From assembly GCA_049604415.1 (NCBI GenBank), contig JBMYTN010000038.1, positions 1 to 38,678 on the forward strand: a DNA stretch of 38,678 nucleotides, in the 5' to 3' direction. Positions 9,128 to 17,487 of the stretch are shown in pieces. Numbering within the stretch: position 1 is the stretch's first letter; each line of letters starts with the position of its first letter. The notes under the pieces are model-generated. The model made no database searches and was not told where the DNA came from. It saw only the letters and a list, made by a program, of their open reading frames with translations. The position numbers and the translations under genes are program-made. The DNA comes from JBMYTN01 sp049604415. GTDB taxonomy: Bacteria > Pseudomonadota > Alphaproteobacteria > Rhodospirillales > Rhodospirillaceae.

Positions 9128-9793
9128 CTATTCCATGGCCTGACGCAGGGCGGCAGCGGCGGCCAGTGGGGCCAGACCCAGGGAGCCGAGCAGGAAGGCT
9201 CCTAAGATCTGCAACTGCGCCATATACTCAAAGTCCATCACGGCGGCATCGACGGCGGAGACGCCAAATATCAGCACCGGGATATAGAGCGGCAGAACCA
9301 ACAGCGACAGCAAAACGCCGCCGCGCCGCGCGCCGAGCACCAGGGCGGCCCCGACCGCTCCGATCAAAGACAGGGTTGGCGTGCCCAGCAGCATGGCGGT
9401 GACCAAAATCAGAAAACCGGTTTCATGCAGATTGAGCAGCACCGCCAGCAGGGGTGAGACCAGGATCAATGGCACGCCGGTGGTCAGCCAATGGGCCATG
9501 GTTTTGGCCGCGACCAAGGCCACCAAGGGGGCCGGAGTGCGGATCAACAGGTCCAGGGAGCCGTCGTCATAATCTTGTTGGAACAGCCGGTCCAAGGACA
9601 GCATGGCCGCCAACAGGGCGGTGACCCAGAGCACGCCAGCGGAAATCCGCTCCAGGATCTCCGATTCGGGGCCGACACCGAAGGGGAACAGCACGACGGT
9701 GAGGACGAAAAAGGCCACCACCATCAGGCTGTCGGCACTTTGCCGCAGAGCCAGGCGGAGATCCCGGCGCAGCAAGGTCAGGAACGCCATCAT
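9128..9793 (-). CDS. ccmB: CcmB, membrane subunit of the CcmAB transporter
   Basis: An integral membrane protein of 221 residues with about six helices, ordinary length for CcmB. The N-terminal LLRRDLRLALRQSADSL and the RLFQQDYDDGSLDLL segment are typical of the family. With the ATPase CcmA it drives release of holo-CcmE from CcmC. Its ATG overlaps the ccmA stop (ATGA), showing tight coupling of the two subunits. Confidence 0.95.
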   Translation of the reverse strand: MMAFLTLLRRDLRLALRQSADSLMVVAFFVLTVVLFPFGVGPESEILERISAGVLWVTALLAAMLSLDRLFQQDYDDGSLDLLIRTPAPLVALVAAKTMAHWLTTGVPLILVSPLLAVLLNLHETGFLILVTAMLLGTPTLSLIGAVGAALVLGARRGGVLLSLLVLPLYIPVLIFGVSAVDAAVMDFEYMAQLQILGAFLLGSLGLAPLAAAAALRQAME

Positions 9794-10587
9794 CGCAACG
9801 CCTCCCAGCCCTGTGCATCTTCGTCGTCGTCTTGGTCATCGAAACCATCGTCTCGGCTGGGTTCGCGGCTGGGGCCGTCCAGATCGGACAGCACCGCATA
9901 GGCCGCTTCCCCGGTCAGGCTGTAGAGGCTCATATCCAGATCCTCGGCTCCGGGCAGCGCGACCGCTTGGTGGGTCGAGAGCATCACGCAGCCGCCCTCC
10001 GCCCGATGCCGGGCCAGTTCGCCTTCCAGCAGGCCAATGGATTTGCGGTCCAGCGCCGTGGTCGGCTCATCGAGCAGCCAGATCGGGGCTGGGGCTGCGA
10101 CCAGACGGGCCAGATTGGTCCGGCGCTTTTGCCCGGCTGAGAGCATCCGGCCTGGCAGATCGGCCAAGGCCTTCAGGTCGAAGCGCTCTAGGGCGTCCTC
10201 CACATGGGCCTCGGTGCCGTTGAGCAGTCTGGCCCAGAAGCTGACATTCTCCCGCACTGAAAGCACCGGCTTGATGGCATCGGCATGGCCGAGATACCGC
10301 ACCGCGCCTGCATACTCTTCCGGGTCGTCCTGGGCCGGTTCGCCTTTGAGCAAGATCTCGCCAGTGGCCGGGGGAGAGAGCAGAGCAAGCACCCGGAGCA
10401 GCGAGGTTTTGCCGCTGCCATTGGGGCCGATCAACAGTCGGGCCTCGCCGGGATGCAGACTGAAACTCAGATTGGCGAATATCCGCCGCTCGCCCCGAAT
10501 GCAGCCCAAGCCCCGCGCCGCCAAAAGGGGCGTTGGCTCCGAAGCGGTCTGATCTGTTGGGTCTGGGGTCTCTGGCGACGGGCTCAT
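9790..10587 (-). CDS. ccmA: CcmA, ATP-binding subunit of the haem exporter complex
   Basis: An ABC ATPase of 265 residues. The Walker A is GPNGSGKT (residues 54-61), the signature region LSAGQKRR, the Walker B WLLDEPTTALD and the switch His in STHQA. It powers CcmE release in the CcmABCD complex. The frame is open to 10881, but the ATG at 10587 gives the family-like start and the extra upstream stretch overlaps the structured region and terminator. There is no clear Shine-Dalgarno directly before it. The roughly 30-residue C-terminal extension is very acidic (DDQDDDEDAQ), which is unusual for CcmA. It is the first gene of the operon. Confidence 0.94.
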   Translation of the reverse strand: MSPSPETPDPTDQTASEPTPLLAARGLGCIRGERRIFANLSFSLHPGEARLLIGPNGSGKTSLLRVLALLSPPATGEILLKGEPAQDDPEEYAGAVRYLGHADAIKPVLSVRENVSFWARLLNGTEAHVEDALERFDLKALADLPGRMLSAGQKRRTNLARLVAAPAPIWLLDEPTTALDRKSIGLLEGELARHRAEGGCVMLSTHQAVALPGAEDLDMSLYSLTGEAAYAVLSDLDGPSREPSRDDGFDDQDDDEDAQGWEALR

Positions 10588-10952
10588 GGGGGGATGACAT
10601 ACTGCATTCCCCCGGCCCTCGGTAGCCTGAAGCGCTAAAGATCGACGATGACAGCAAAAAAAACGGTCGATGCGCCATGGTGATGGAGGAATTTGCGCAT
10701 CGACCGCCCTGTAAAGTTGGTCCTGACCCCAAGGGAGGCGGTGGGGCCAAGGTCTGGTATGGGAGTCTCCGCCGCCGTCCGGGGGCACGTTGGACGACGG
10801 CGGAGAGGTTCGGTGGCGCGATGTCCGGGGTGTTGTGACGTCAACCGTCCGAACCGTACTGTCCTGATCTAGCCAGGACAATGTGGCGAGAATTTGCGAA
10901 TTCGGAGGTGAGTTCGGGTCAGAGATAAAATATTGGACAACCGGGGCGCGGC
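10588..10952 (-). ncRNA. Candidate structured RNA or long leader upstream of ccmA
   Basis: The 365-base interval between the small membrane gene and ccmA has no convincing protein. Read on the minus strand it contains consecutive hairpins: GAATT/AATTC (just upstream of 10880), TGTCCTG/CAGGACA (10874-10880 with 10860-10866), a 14-bp stem with one mismatch and an 11-base loop (10792-10805 with 10767-10780), an 8-bp stem TGGCCCCA/TGGGGTCA near 10745-10720, and a 12-bp perfect terminator hairpin with eight T. This could be a small RNA of about 250 bases, the 3' UTR of the upstream gene, or a riboswitch-like attenuator for the ccm operon. I do not recognise a known RNA family. Confidence 0.4.
10656..10706 (-). 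terminator. Strong intrinsic terminator on the minus strand, upstream of ccmA
   Basis: Perfect 12-bp inverted repeat (10695-10706 with 10664-10675, arm CGGTCGATGCGC) with a 19-base loop, followed on the minus strand by eight consecutive T (10663-10656). It ends 68 bases before the ccmA start, so the ccm promoter must lie beyond it or transcription must read through. Confidence 0.85.
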
Positions 10953-11243
10953 TTAAGGTGGAGAGTTGCTTTGAGACCCGGTGTCTGCAGTTTCGCCGGT
11001 ATCCGGGCGGATGGCATGGGCGTGGTCGGTTCCGGTGACGTCAATGCCCCGGGCATTGCTGATATACATTAGGCGCACAAACAGGATCATCAACGCCACG
11101 GAGACGCTGACCCCCAAGCCGAGCGCCCACCAGCCGCCGGTGCTGATTTGAATATCAAAGCCCTCGCTCCAGACCAGGGTGATCAGTACCAGCGTTACTA
11201 AGACCCCGGCGACAACGGGTAACCAACCAAGCACAGCGCGCAT
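10953..11243 (-). CDS. Small membrane protein of unknown function
   Basis: A protein of 96 residues from the ATG at 11243, with two predicted membrane helices (VLGWLPVVAGVLVTLVLITLVW and WWALGLGVSVSVALMILFVRLM) and a short polar C-terminus. An upstream in-frame ATG at 11330 would add 29 residues without hydrophobic or conserved character, so the shorter form is preferred. I do not recognise the family. It lies upstream of the structured interval and ccmA on the same strand, and is divergent from the type I secretion genes. Confidence 0.6.
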   Translation of the reverse strand: MRAVLGWLPVVAGVLVTLVLITLVWSEGFDIQISTGGWWALGLGVSVSVALMILFVRLMYISNARGIDVTGTDHAHAIRPDTGETADTGSQSNSPP

Positions 11244-11591
11244 TGCAGTCTCATCTATACTATTTATTGGATAAGTTGGGGGATAAACTCGATGAGGGCA
11301 GAGCATTCTCCGTCTGGCGGAATTCTGCAAGCATGGTTTTGTTAACGTTTGTTCGAATGAAAAATAGATTTGTTTAAAGCGGGCGACAGAGCCATTCCCC
11401 TTTTCGTGATTGGGATCGGGAGCAAATCCTAAGTATCTTGGCCGCCATCAGGGCTGAACGGGTAAATGAGGTTAACGCCAATATTTATCGTTCATTTGCA
11501 TAAAAATGTTATGATGTCGAAATAAAGTGGAAAATGGCTAGCGAGCCGGTTCCATCTGAATTAGAATCGACAGCAAGCAGTTTTGATTGAG
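11244..11591. promoter_or_regulatory. Divergent intergenic region before the secretion locus
   Basis: An AT-rich interval of about 350 bases between the small membrane gene (-) and the first ABC transporter (+); promoters for both should lie here. On the plus strand TATGAT (around 11511) preceded by TTATCG about 19 bases upstream is a possible but weak sigma-70-like pair. No gene is visible. I see no clear operator. Confidence 0.45.
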
Positions 11592-13343
11592 ATGGGCACG
11601 GGCAAAATGCGCCGAAAAAACAGATCGCTGGAGATGGATGATGCGGAAGCGGTTAAAGCGCTTTCGCCCTGGCCAAAGACCTCTCCTGACCTGATCCTCG
11701 GATCCTTGTTTCTGAATGTGTTGTCCCTGGCGCTGCCGCTGTCCTTGCTGCAGATCTATGACCGCATCGTGCCGAATTCCTCGTTGGAAACGCTGGCGCT
11801 GCTGGTGCTGGGGGTGTTGACCGCCCTTATCCTAGAAGCGGTTCTGCGTCTGACCCGGTCCTATGCAACCGGTTGGTCCAGCGCAAAATTTGAGCACAGC
11901 ATGGGCAACAGCGCCTTCTCCCGCGTGCTGCGCAGCGGCGTGATGGATGTGCAGAAGGAAGGGTCCGGCGTGTTGCTGGAGCGTATGAGCGCCCTGCGCG
12001 GGATCAAAGAATTCTATGGCGGCCAGGCGGCGACCAATCTGATCGACTTGCCATTTGTTTTTGTTTTCCTTGGCGCGATCTGGTTCTTGGGCGGCATTAT
12101 TGTTGTGGTGCCGTTGGTGGTGCTCGGTGTCTTCGCAGTGCTGGCCATTGTGATTGGTCGGGGTTTGCGGACTTCGGTTGAAGCCCATTCCGTGGCCAAT
12201 GACCGGCGGCTGAATTTCATCATCGAGGTTTTGCAGAACATCCACACCGTCAAATCGATGGCGATGGAATCCCTGCTGATGCGCCGGTTCGAGCGCTTGC
12301 AGGAAACGGCGGCGCAAAACAATTTCGATGTCGCCAAGCGCAATGCGGCATCCTTGTCGACCAGTACGTTTTTCTCTCAGCTGACCATGGTGCTGGTGTC
12401 TTCGGCGGGGGCCTATCTGGTGATCAACCAGGAGCTTACGGTCGGCCAGCTCGCGGCCTGCACCCTGTTGGCCGGGCGGACCTTGCAGCCCTTGCAGCGC
12501 TTTGTCGGCCTGTGGACCCGCTATCAGACCATCGAGATCGGCCGGGGCCGGATCAAAGAAATCATGGACCTGCCAGCCCGGGAAACCCGCAACCTGCCGC
12601 CGATGCCCGATGTGCAAGGCCGAGTGACCATGCGCAATGTGCATTTCCGCTATGGTGATTCCGGTCAGGATATTCTGCGTGGCGTCGATTTGGATGTGGC
12701 TGCTGGGGAATGTATCGGTATTAAGGCGTCGAACGGGTCGGGCAAATCGACCTTGTTATCGGTGCTGGCCGGGGTGCTGCCGCCTTCGCAAGGCGATGTG
12801 CTCTATGACAGCCAGTCCCTGTCCAATTATGACCCGCTGACCTACAAATTCCAGCTGGGCTATTTGCCGCAGAACGGGGTGCTGTTCAAAGGCACGATCT
12901 TGGAAAACATCACCATGTTCGACCCGGATTATTATGGTGAGGCCCTGGAAGTGGCCGATGATCTGGGGCTGACCGAGGTCGTGGCCTCCCTGCCGCTGGG
13001 TTTTGAAACCGTGGTTGGCGATGGGGCCTACGACACCCTACCGACCGGCTTGCGCCAACGGGTCGCCATTGCCCGGGCCTTGGTCCACACGCCCCGGGTG
13101 ATCCTGTTTGACGAGGCCAACTCCGCCGTCGACAGCGCCGGGGATAAATATTTGCGGGCTGCCCTGCAGCGGATGAAGGAAGATGGTCACACCATGATTT
13201 TGGTGTCGCACCGCCCGTCCTTGCTGCGGCTGACCCATCGCACCTTCCAATTGGCCATGGGGACCCTGGTGGAAACCCAGGAAGAAACCCCCGTGGCGAC
13301 TTCGAATGTATCGCCGACCAAACCTTTGCGGCAGATGGTATGA
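11592..13343 (+). CDS. Type I secretion ABC half-transporter, subunit 1
   Basis: About 583 residues: an ABC exporter membrane domain (about 35-310) joined to a nucleotide-binding domain (about 345-560). It should energise export of the giant protein downstream. The Walker A reads KASNGSGKST (378-387), with Ala in place of the first Gly. The Walker B is VILFDEA with Asp507 and catalytic Glu508, and the switch is His540 (VSHRPS). The signature motif is LPTGL (483-487) instead of LSGGQ, although the following RQRVAIARAL is normal. There is no N-terminal peptidase-like domain. The start is uncertain: TTG 11583, ATG 11592 and ATG 11607 are all possible and none has a strong ribosome site. The next ABC gene follows after 97 bases. 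Confidence 0.9.
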   Translation: MGTGKMRRKNRSLEMDDAEAVKALSPWPKTSPDLILGSLFLNVLSLALPLSLLQIYDRIVPNSSLETLALLVLGVLTALILEAVLRLTRSYATGWSSAKFEHSMGNSAFSRVLRSGVMDVQKEGSGVLLERMSALRGIKEFYGGQAATNLIDLPFVFVFLGAIWFLGGIIVVVPLVVLGVFAVLAIVIGRGLRTSVEAHSVANDRRLNFIIEVLQNIHTVKSMAMESLLMRRFERLQETAAQNNFDVAKRNAASLSTSTFFSQLTMVLVSSAGAYLVINQELTVGQLAACTLLAGRTLQPLQRFVGLWTRYQTIEIGRGRIKEIMDLPARETRNLPPMPDVQGRVTMRNVHFRYGDSGQDILRGVDLDVAAGECIGIKASNGSGKSTLLSVLAGVLPPSQGDVLYDSQSLSNYDPLTYKFQLGYLPQNGVLFKGTILENITMFDPDYYGEALEVADDLGLTEVVASLPLGFETVVGDGAYDTLPTGLRQRVAIARALVHTPRVILFDEANSAVDSAGDKYLRAALQRMKEDGHTMILVSHRPSLLRLTHRTFQLAMGTLVETQEETPVATSNVSPTKPLRQMV

Positions 13344-13440
13344 TCTGATGCATTGGGACCAAGCCTGATGGTTCAAATGGCTCCGGGGTGGGAACAGCCT
13401 TGGGGTTTTGAGCCGGAAGCCGAACGTTGCAGTGGGACTC

Positions 13441-16053
13441 ATGGATAGTCACAAGGATAACGCGCCCTTCCCCGCCCAACAGCCGCGCCCAGCCGGTGGT
13501 CAAGGCGCGCCTGCGCCTGGCGGACAAGGGGGTGGGGGAACCGGGCTCGACGCCTTTATGCGCGCCACACCGCTCCAAGCGCCGCCGCAAGGGGCCCCCG
13601 GACAAGGCGTACCGGGGCAGGGCGTACCAGGACAGGGCGTTCCGGGACATGGGGCTCCCGGTCAAGCTGTTCCAAATCAAGCCGCTCCGATGCCCGATAC
13701 GGCACCGCCTGCGCCGGGCGGTCAACCGCCTGGGATGCCGGGCGCAGCGCCGGGTGGGTCTGGCCCCGTCTCCACGCCGCCGCCCGCACCGGCGCCGATG
13801 GGTGCGTTTGGTGCCGGGGGTTTTGGCATGGGCTCCGGGCCAGGGATGGACAGCTCGGCTTGGCCCGATGGCGAGGGCGGCACGATTTCCTGGACCATGC
13901 CACCGATCAAGGAAGAAGGGATTTCCACCGAAGCGGCCATGAAAGGCGGCTTGGGGGGCTTCCGTGCGGAAACCGACCTGGGGGCCTGTTTCCTGCCGCT
14001 GTTGAAGGCGCTGAAATGGAAAGGCAATCCGCGCCATGTGGCGGAATCCATGCCGCACTTTGCCGACAGCATGGATTTGACCGCCTTCCGCAATTCCATG
14101 TCGAATCTGGGCTATCGCAGCCATGGTCTGCGGATCAAGGCTTCGGACATTGATCCGCGTCTGATGCCCTGCCTGTTCCTGCCCGATAAAGGCCCAGCCT
14201 TTGTCGTGTTGGGCCGGGATGGCGATGGCGCTGGCCCGGTGATGGAGGTGTTCCGTTCCGGTACCGGCGGGATCTCCCGGGTGAAACTGTCCGATGTGGC
14301 GGGCACCGCCTATGTGTTCCAGATGCTCGATGCCGATGATCGGGCCGGTCCGGGGGTGTCGCGCAGCTGGTTTAACAACACCGTAGGCCGCTTCCGGCCC
14401 CTGCTGTGGCAGATGTTGGGCACCAGCTTCATTTCCAACCTGCTAGCCCTGGCCATGCCGCTGTTCGTCATGTCGGTCTATGACAAAGTGATTGGCACGG
14501 GGTCTATAGAAACTCTGGAATTCCTCCTGCTCGGCGTGCTGCTGGCGCTGGTGAGTGATTTGGTTTTGCGCAGCTTGCGCGCCCGCATGATCGCCTATGT
14601 CGGGGCCAGGCTGGACAATATTGTCGCCAATGCGATCTTTGAGCGGATTTTGACCTTGGCACCGGGCTTTACGGAGCGGGCGACCCTGGGTGCGCAGGTG
14701 GCGCGGATCAAAAACTTCGATACAGTGCGGGAGTTCTTCACCGGCGCTTTGGCCACGGTGGCCTTGGAGCTGCCCTTTATCTTCCTGTATCTGTTCGTGA
14801 TCTTCTATCTCGGCGGCTCTCTGGTGTTTGTGCCGATCGCCGCAGTGATCCTGTTCACGGTGATCGGGATCATCCTGTTTGGTCGGATCCGGGAAGCGGT
14901 CGCTGCGGCGGCCCGGGCGGAAAGCCGACGCCAGGAGTTTCTGGTTGAGTCCGTCTCCAAGATCCAAACCCTGAAATTCAGTGGCGCGCAGGATATTTGG
15001 CGGGATCGGTTCCGGGACATGTCGGCCAAGTCCGTGATGGCTGGTTTTGATGCGGCACAGCTGTCCTCCCTGGCTGGGACCCTGTCCCATATCGCGGTGA
15101 TCTCTGCCGGTTTGGGCACCATGGCGTATGGGGTGCTGAAGGTCATTGATCAAAGCATGACCGTTGGGGGTCTGATCGCCTCCATGATCCTGGTCTGGCG
15201 GGTGTTGGGTCCGTTGCAAACCGGTTTCTTGGCGATGACCCAGTTGGAGCAGGTACGCTCCGCCATCCGGCATATCGACAATTTGATGAACCTGAAGCCG
15301 GAACGGGAATCCGGCACCACGCCTCGGATCATCAAACGCTTCAATGGCCGGGTCAGTTTTTCCCGGGTGTCCTTGCGCTATTCCTCTGAAGCCGACCCGG
15401 CTTTGGTCGGGATCACCTTCGAGGCCAAGCCGGGCGAAATTGTCGCCGTGGTCGGGCCAAACGGGGCCGGTAAGTCAACTTTGTTGAAGCTGCTGATGGG
15501 GCTGTACCACCCGCAGGCGGGCAATGTGCGGATCGACAATATCGATATCCGTCAGATCGACCCGATCGAGCTGCGACAATCCATTGCGTATGTCCCGCAA
15601 ACTTGCCAAATGTTCTTTGGCACCATTGCCCAGAACCTCCGACTGGCCCAACCGACCGCCAAGGACGAGGAAATGCGCTGGGCTTTGGACCAAGCGGGTT
15701 GCTTGGAAGAAGTCGAAGCCCTGCCCGGCGGTTTGTCCTATCGGGTTGGCGATGGTCAGGCCGGGCGCTTGCCGGACAGTTTGTTGCAACGGATCTCTTT
15801 GGCCCGGGCTTTCGTACAGAGAGCGCCGATTATGTTGCTGGATGAGCCGGTCAATGGCCTGGATGATGCCGGGGACCGTGCCTTCCAGAAGGTTCTGGAG
15901 CGGGTGCGGGAGCATGCGACGGTCTTCCTGGTCACCCACCGGCCCAGTCACTTGAAACTTGTGGATCAAATCCTGTTGCTGGAAGACGGCTATCTGCGTC
16001 TGTCCGGTGCCCAGGAAGAGGTCCGGGATCGCATTCCGAAGGATATGCTATGA
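13441..16053 (+). CDS. Type I secretion ABC half-transporter, subunit 2, with N-terminal extension
   Basis: 870 residues. Residues 1-160 are a Pro/Gly/Ala-rich disordered region that includes VPGQG repeats. About 165-297 resembles a C39 peptidase-like domain without the catalytic Cys-His set, as in CLD-type T1SS exporters that bind rather than cut their substrate; this is inference. The membrane domain is about 315-600. The NBD has Walker A GPNGAGKST, Walker B IMLLDEP (Glu kept) and H-loop VTHRPS. The signature motif is LPDSL (777-781) in place of LSGGQ. The start at ATG 13441 is preceded by GTGGGA; a TTG at 13408 is a weaker option. The stop overlaps the adaptor start (ATGA). Confidence 0.92.
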   Translation: MDSHKDNAPFPAQQPRPAGGQGAPAPGGQGGGGTGLDAFMRATPLQAPPQGAPGQGVPGQGVPGQGVPGHGAPGQAVPNQAAPMPDTAPPAPGGQPPGMPGAAPGGSGPVSTPPPAPAPMGAFGAGGFGMGSGPGMDSSAWPDGEGGTISWTMPPIKEEGISTEAAMKGGLGGFRAETDLGACFLPLLKALKWKGNPRHVAESMPHFADSMDLTAFRNSMSNLGYRSHGLRIKASDIDPRLMPCLFLPDKGPAFVVLGRDGDGAGPVMEVFRSGTGGISRVKLSDVAGTAYVFQMLDADDRAGPGVSRSWFNNTVGRFRPLLWQMLGTSFISNLLALAMPLFVMSVYDKVIGTGSIETLEFLLLGVLLALVSDLVLRSLRARMIAYVGARLDNIVANAIFERILTLAPGFTERATLGAQVARIKNFDTVREFFTGALATVALELPFIFLYLFVIFYLGGSLVFVPIAAVILFTVIGIILFGRIREAVAAAARAESRRQEFLVESVSKIQTLKFSGAQDIWRDRFRDMSAKSVMAGFDAAQLSSLAGTLSHIAVISAGLGTMAYGVLKVIDQSMTVGGLIASMILVWRVLGPLQTGFLAMTQLEQVRSAIRHIDNLMNLKPERESGTTPRIIKRFNGRVSFSRVSLRYSSEADPALVGITFEAKPGEIVAVVGPNGAGKSTLLKLLMGLYHPQAGNVRIDNIDIRQIDPIELRQSIAYVPQTCQMFFGTIAQNLRLAQPTAKDEEMRWALDQAGCLEEVEALPGGLSYRVGDGQAGRLPDSLLQRISLARAFVQRAPIMLLDEPVNGLDDAGDRAFQKVLERVREHATVFLVTHRPSHLKLVDQILLLEDGYLRLSGAQEEVRDRIPKDML
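13591..13674 (+). repeat. Elastin-like VPGQG pentapeptide repeats in the ABC exporter N-terminus
   Basis: Codons 51-78 of the second ABC subunit encode a run of near-identical five-residue units: GAPGQ, GVPGQ three times, then GVPGH- and GAPGQ-like variants. The 15-base DNA unit (ggcgtaccaggacag and close variants) is nearly exact in the central copies, so copy number may vary by slippage. Confidence 0.8.
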
Positions 16054-17429
16054 CGACGACAGCACAAGACGGCGGCAATGGGGGCCGCATGATCAAGGGC
16101 AGCCGCCAAATTCGCTATCTTGGTCAATCGGTTCAGTTGGAAGAGGTGGGCATGTCCCTCTATGTCCGGCTGGCCATGATCATGATCAGTGTGGTGGTGG
16201 TGGGCTTCATCGCCTGGACCTTTGTCACGCCGGTCGACGAGGTATCCTCGGCCCTAGGCCAGGTGGTGCCGAAGGGCTCCGTCCGGGTGGTGCAGCATTT
16301 GGAAGGCGGCATCATCGAGCAGATCAATGTCCAGGAAGGCGACCGGGTCGTCGCCGGCGAGCTATTGGTCAAGATGGCCAAAGACGCGGCGCAATCGGAA
16401 TTGGAAACAGTGCAGGCCCGTTATGCGGCGCTCACCTTCCAGGCGGAACGGTTGCGGGCCTTTGCCGGGGATCGGGATCCCGACTTCCGCACGGCGGCTG
16501 ACAAGGTCCAAGGCTTCGCCGATAAGGCCGTGATGAAAGACCTGATCGACGACCAGGCCGACATTTACCTGACCCAGATCAACACCATGCGGACCTCGGA
16601 AGAGATTCTGCGCCGTCAGGTGGCCCAGAAAGACGAGGAAATCAGCATCCTGCGCAAAGAAGAAATCGCTTTGCGCGAACAGCTGGCCTTGGTGGATGAA
16701 GAACTGGTGATGCGCGAGGAGCTGGTGTCCCGAGGCCTGACCTCTCGGGTGACCTATCTGGACACCAAGCGGGCCGCAGCCTCCATTAAGGGCGACATTG
16801 CCCGCGTGCTGGGCCGACAGGCAGCCGTTCAGGAAGAAAAGAACGAGCTTTTCACCCGCCAGTTGGACTTGGACAACACCCTAAAGCAGGATGCATTGCG
16901 GGAAATGGGTACCGTGACCTCCGAATTGGCTCAGGTCCGGGAAAGCTTGCTGAAGCTGCGCGACCGCTTTGAGCGTCTGGAAGTGGTCGCCCCGGTGTCT
17001 GGCACTGTTCAAGACATCAAGGTCAAGACCATCGGGGCCGTGATCCCGGCAGGGGGCATTGTCCTCAATGTGGTGCCCGACGAGGCTCTGCGGGTGGAAG
17101 CCCAGATCTCTACCCGGGACATCGGCCATGTCAGCATCGGCCAACCGGTGGATGTGAAGGTCTCAGCCTATGACTTTGCCCGCTATGGCAGCGTCGGCGG
17201 CACTCTGGCGGAAATCTCTGCGACCACCTTTGTCGATGAGAACGAAGATCCCTATTACCGGGGCATTGTCGAGCTTGATCAGCTTTATGTCGGCAATAAT
17301 GAGGATACCAACCGCATTTTGGCCGGTATGACTGTCCAGGCCGATGTGGTGACCGGTGAAAAGAAACTGATCGAGTATCTGCTCAAGCCGATCGAGCGGG
17401 CCGCCGAGCAGGCCTTTACGGAGCGATAA
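16050..17429 (+). CDS. HlyD-type periplasmic adaptor of the type I secretion system
   Basis: A membrane fusion protein of 459 residues. One membrane helix is at about residues 36-60 (LAMIMISVVVVGFIAW). The lipoyl half-motif VVQHLEGGIIEQINVQEGD follows, then a long alpha-hairpin (about 120-290), the second half-motif EVVAPVSGTVQDIKVKTIG and a beta-barrel domain. The C-terminus RILAGMTVQADVVTGEK is the HlyD/PrtE family hallmark. It bridges the inner-membrane ABC exporter to a TolC-like outer-membrane channel, which is not in this window. The start overlaps the ABC subunit stop by four bases, and an intrinsic terminator follows 23 bases after the stop. Confidence 0.95.
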   Translation: MTTTAQDGGNGGRMIKGSRQIRYLGQSVQLEEVGMSLYVRLAMIMISVVVVGFIAWTFVTPVDEVSSALGQVVPKGSVRVVQHLEGGIIEQINVQEGDRVVAGELLVKMAKDAAQSELETVQARYAALTFQAERLRAFAGDRDPDFRTAADKVQGFADKAVMKDLIDDQADIYLTQINTMRTSEEILRRQVAQKDEEISILRKEEIALREQLALVDEELVMREELVSRGLTSRVTYLDTKRAAASIKGDIARVLGRQAAVQEEKNELFTRQLDLDNTLKQDALREMGTVTSELAQVRESLLKLRDRFERLEVVAPVSGTVQDIKVKTIGAVIPAGGIVLNVVPDEALRVEAQISTRDIGHVSIGQPVDVKVSAYDFARYGSVGGTLAEISATTFVDENEDPYYRGIVELDQLYVGNNEDTNRILAGMTVQADVVTGEKKLIEYLLKPIERAAEQAFTER

Positions 17430-17452
17430 GCCCGTTTCCACTCCGTTCGAAG

Positions 17453-17487
17453 AAGACCCGGGTCCTCCAAGACTCGGGTCTTTTTTG
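17453..17487 (+). terminator. Intrinsic terminator after the exporter genes
   Basis: Stem AAGACCCG (17453-17460) with CGGGTCTT (17475-17482), 14-base loop, followed by a T-run (17481-17486). It separates exporter transcription from the giant substrate gene, which therefore probably has its own promoter. Confidence 0.85.

Noticed and set aside
10760..10800. Cobalamin riboswitch suggested by GTGCCCCCGGACGG
   Set aside because: Only the B12-box-like run is similar; the other conserved core elements are missing.
10635..10844. 69-codon ORF in the interval upstream of ccmA
   Set aside because: It overlaps the terminator and hairpins and has no conserved features.
12910..14124. 404-codon minus-strand ORF across the junction of the two ABC genes
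   Set aside because: Low-complexity Arg/Pro/Gly sequence antisense to two conserved genes; no homology recognised.
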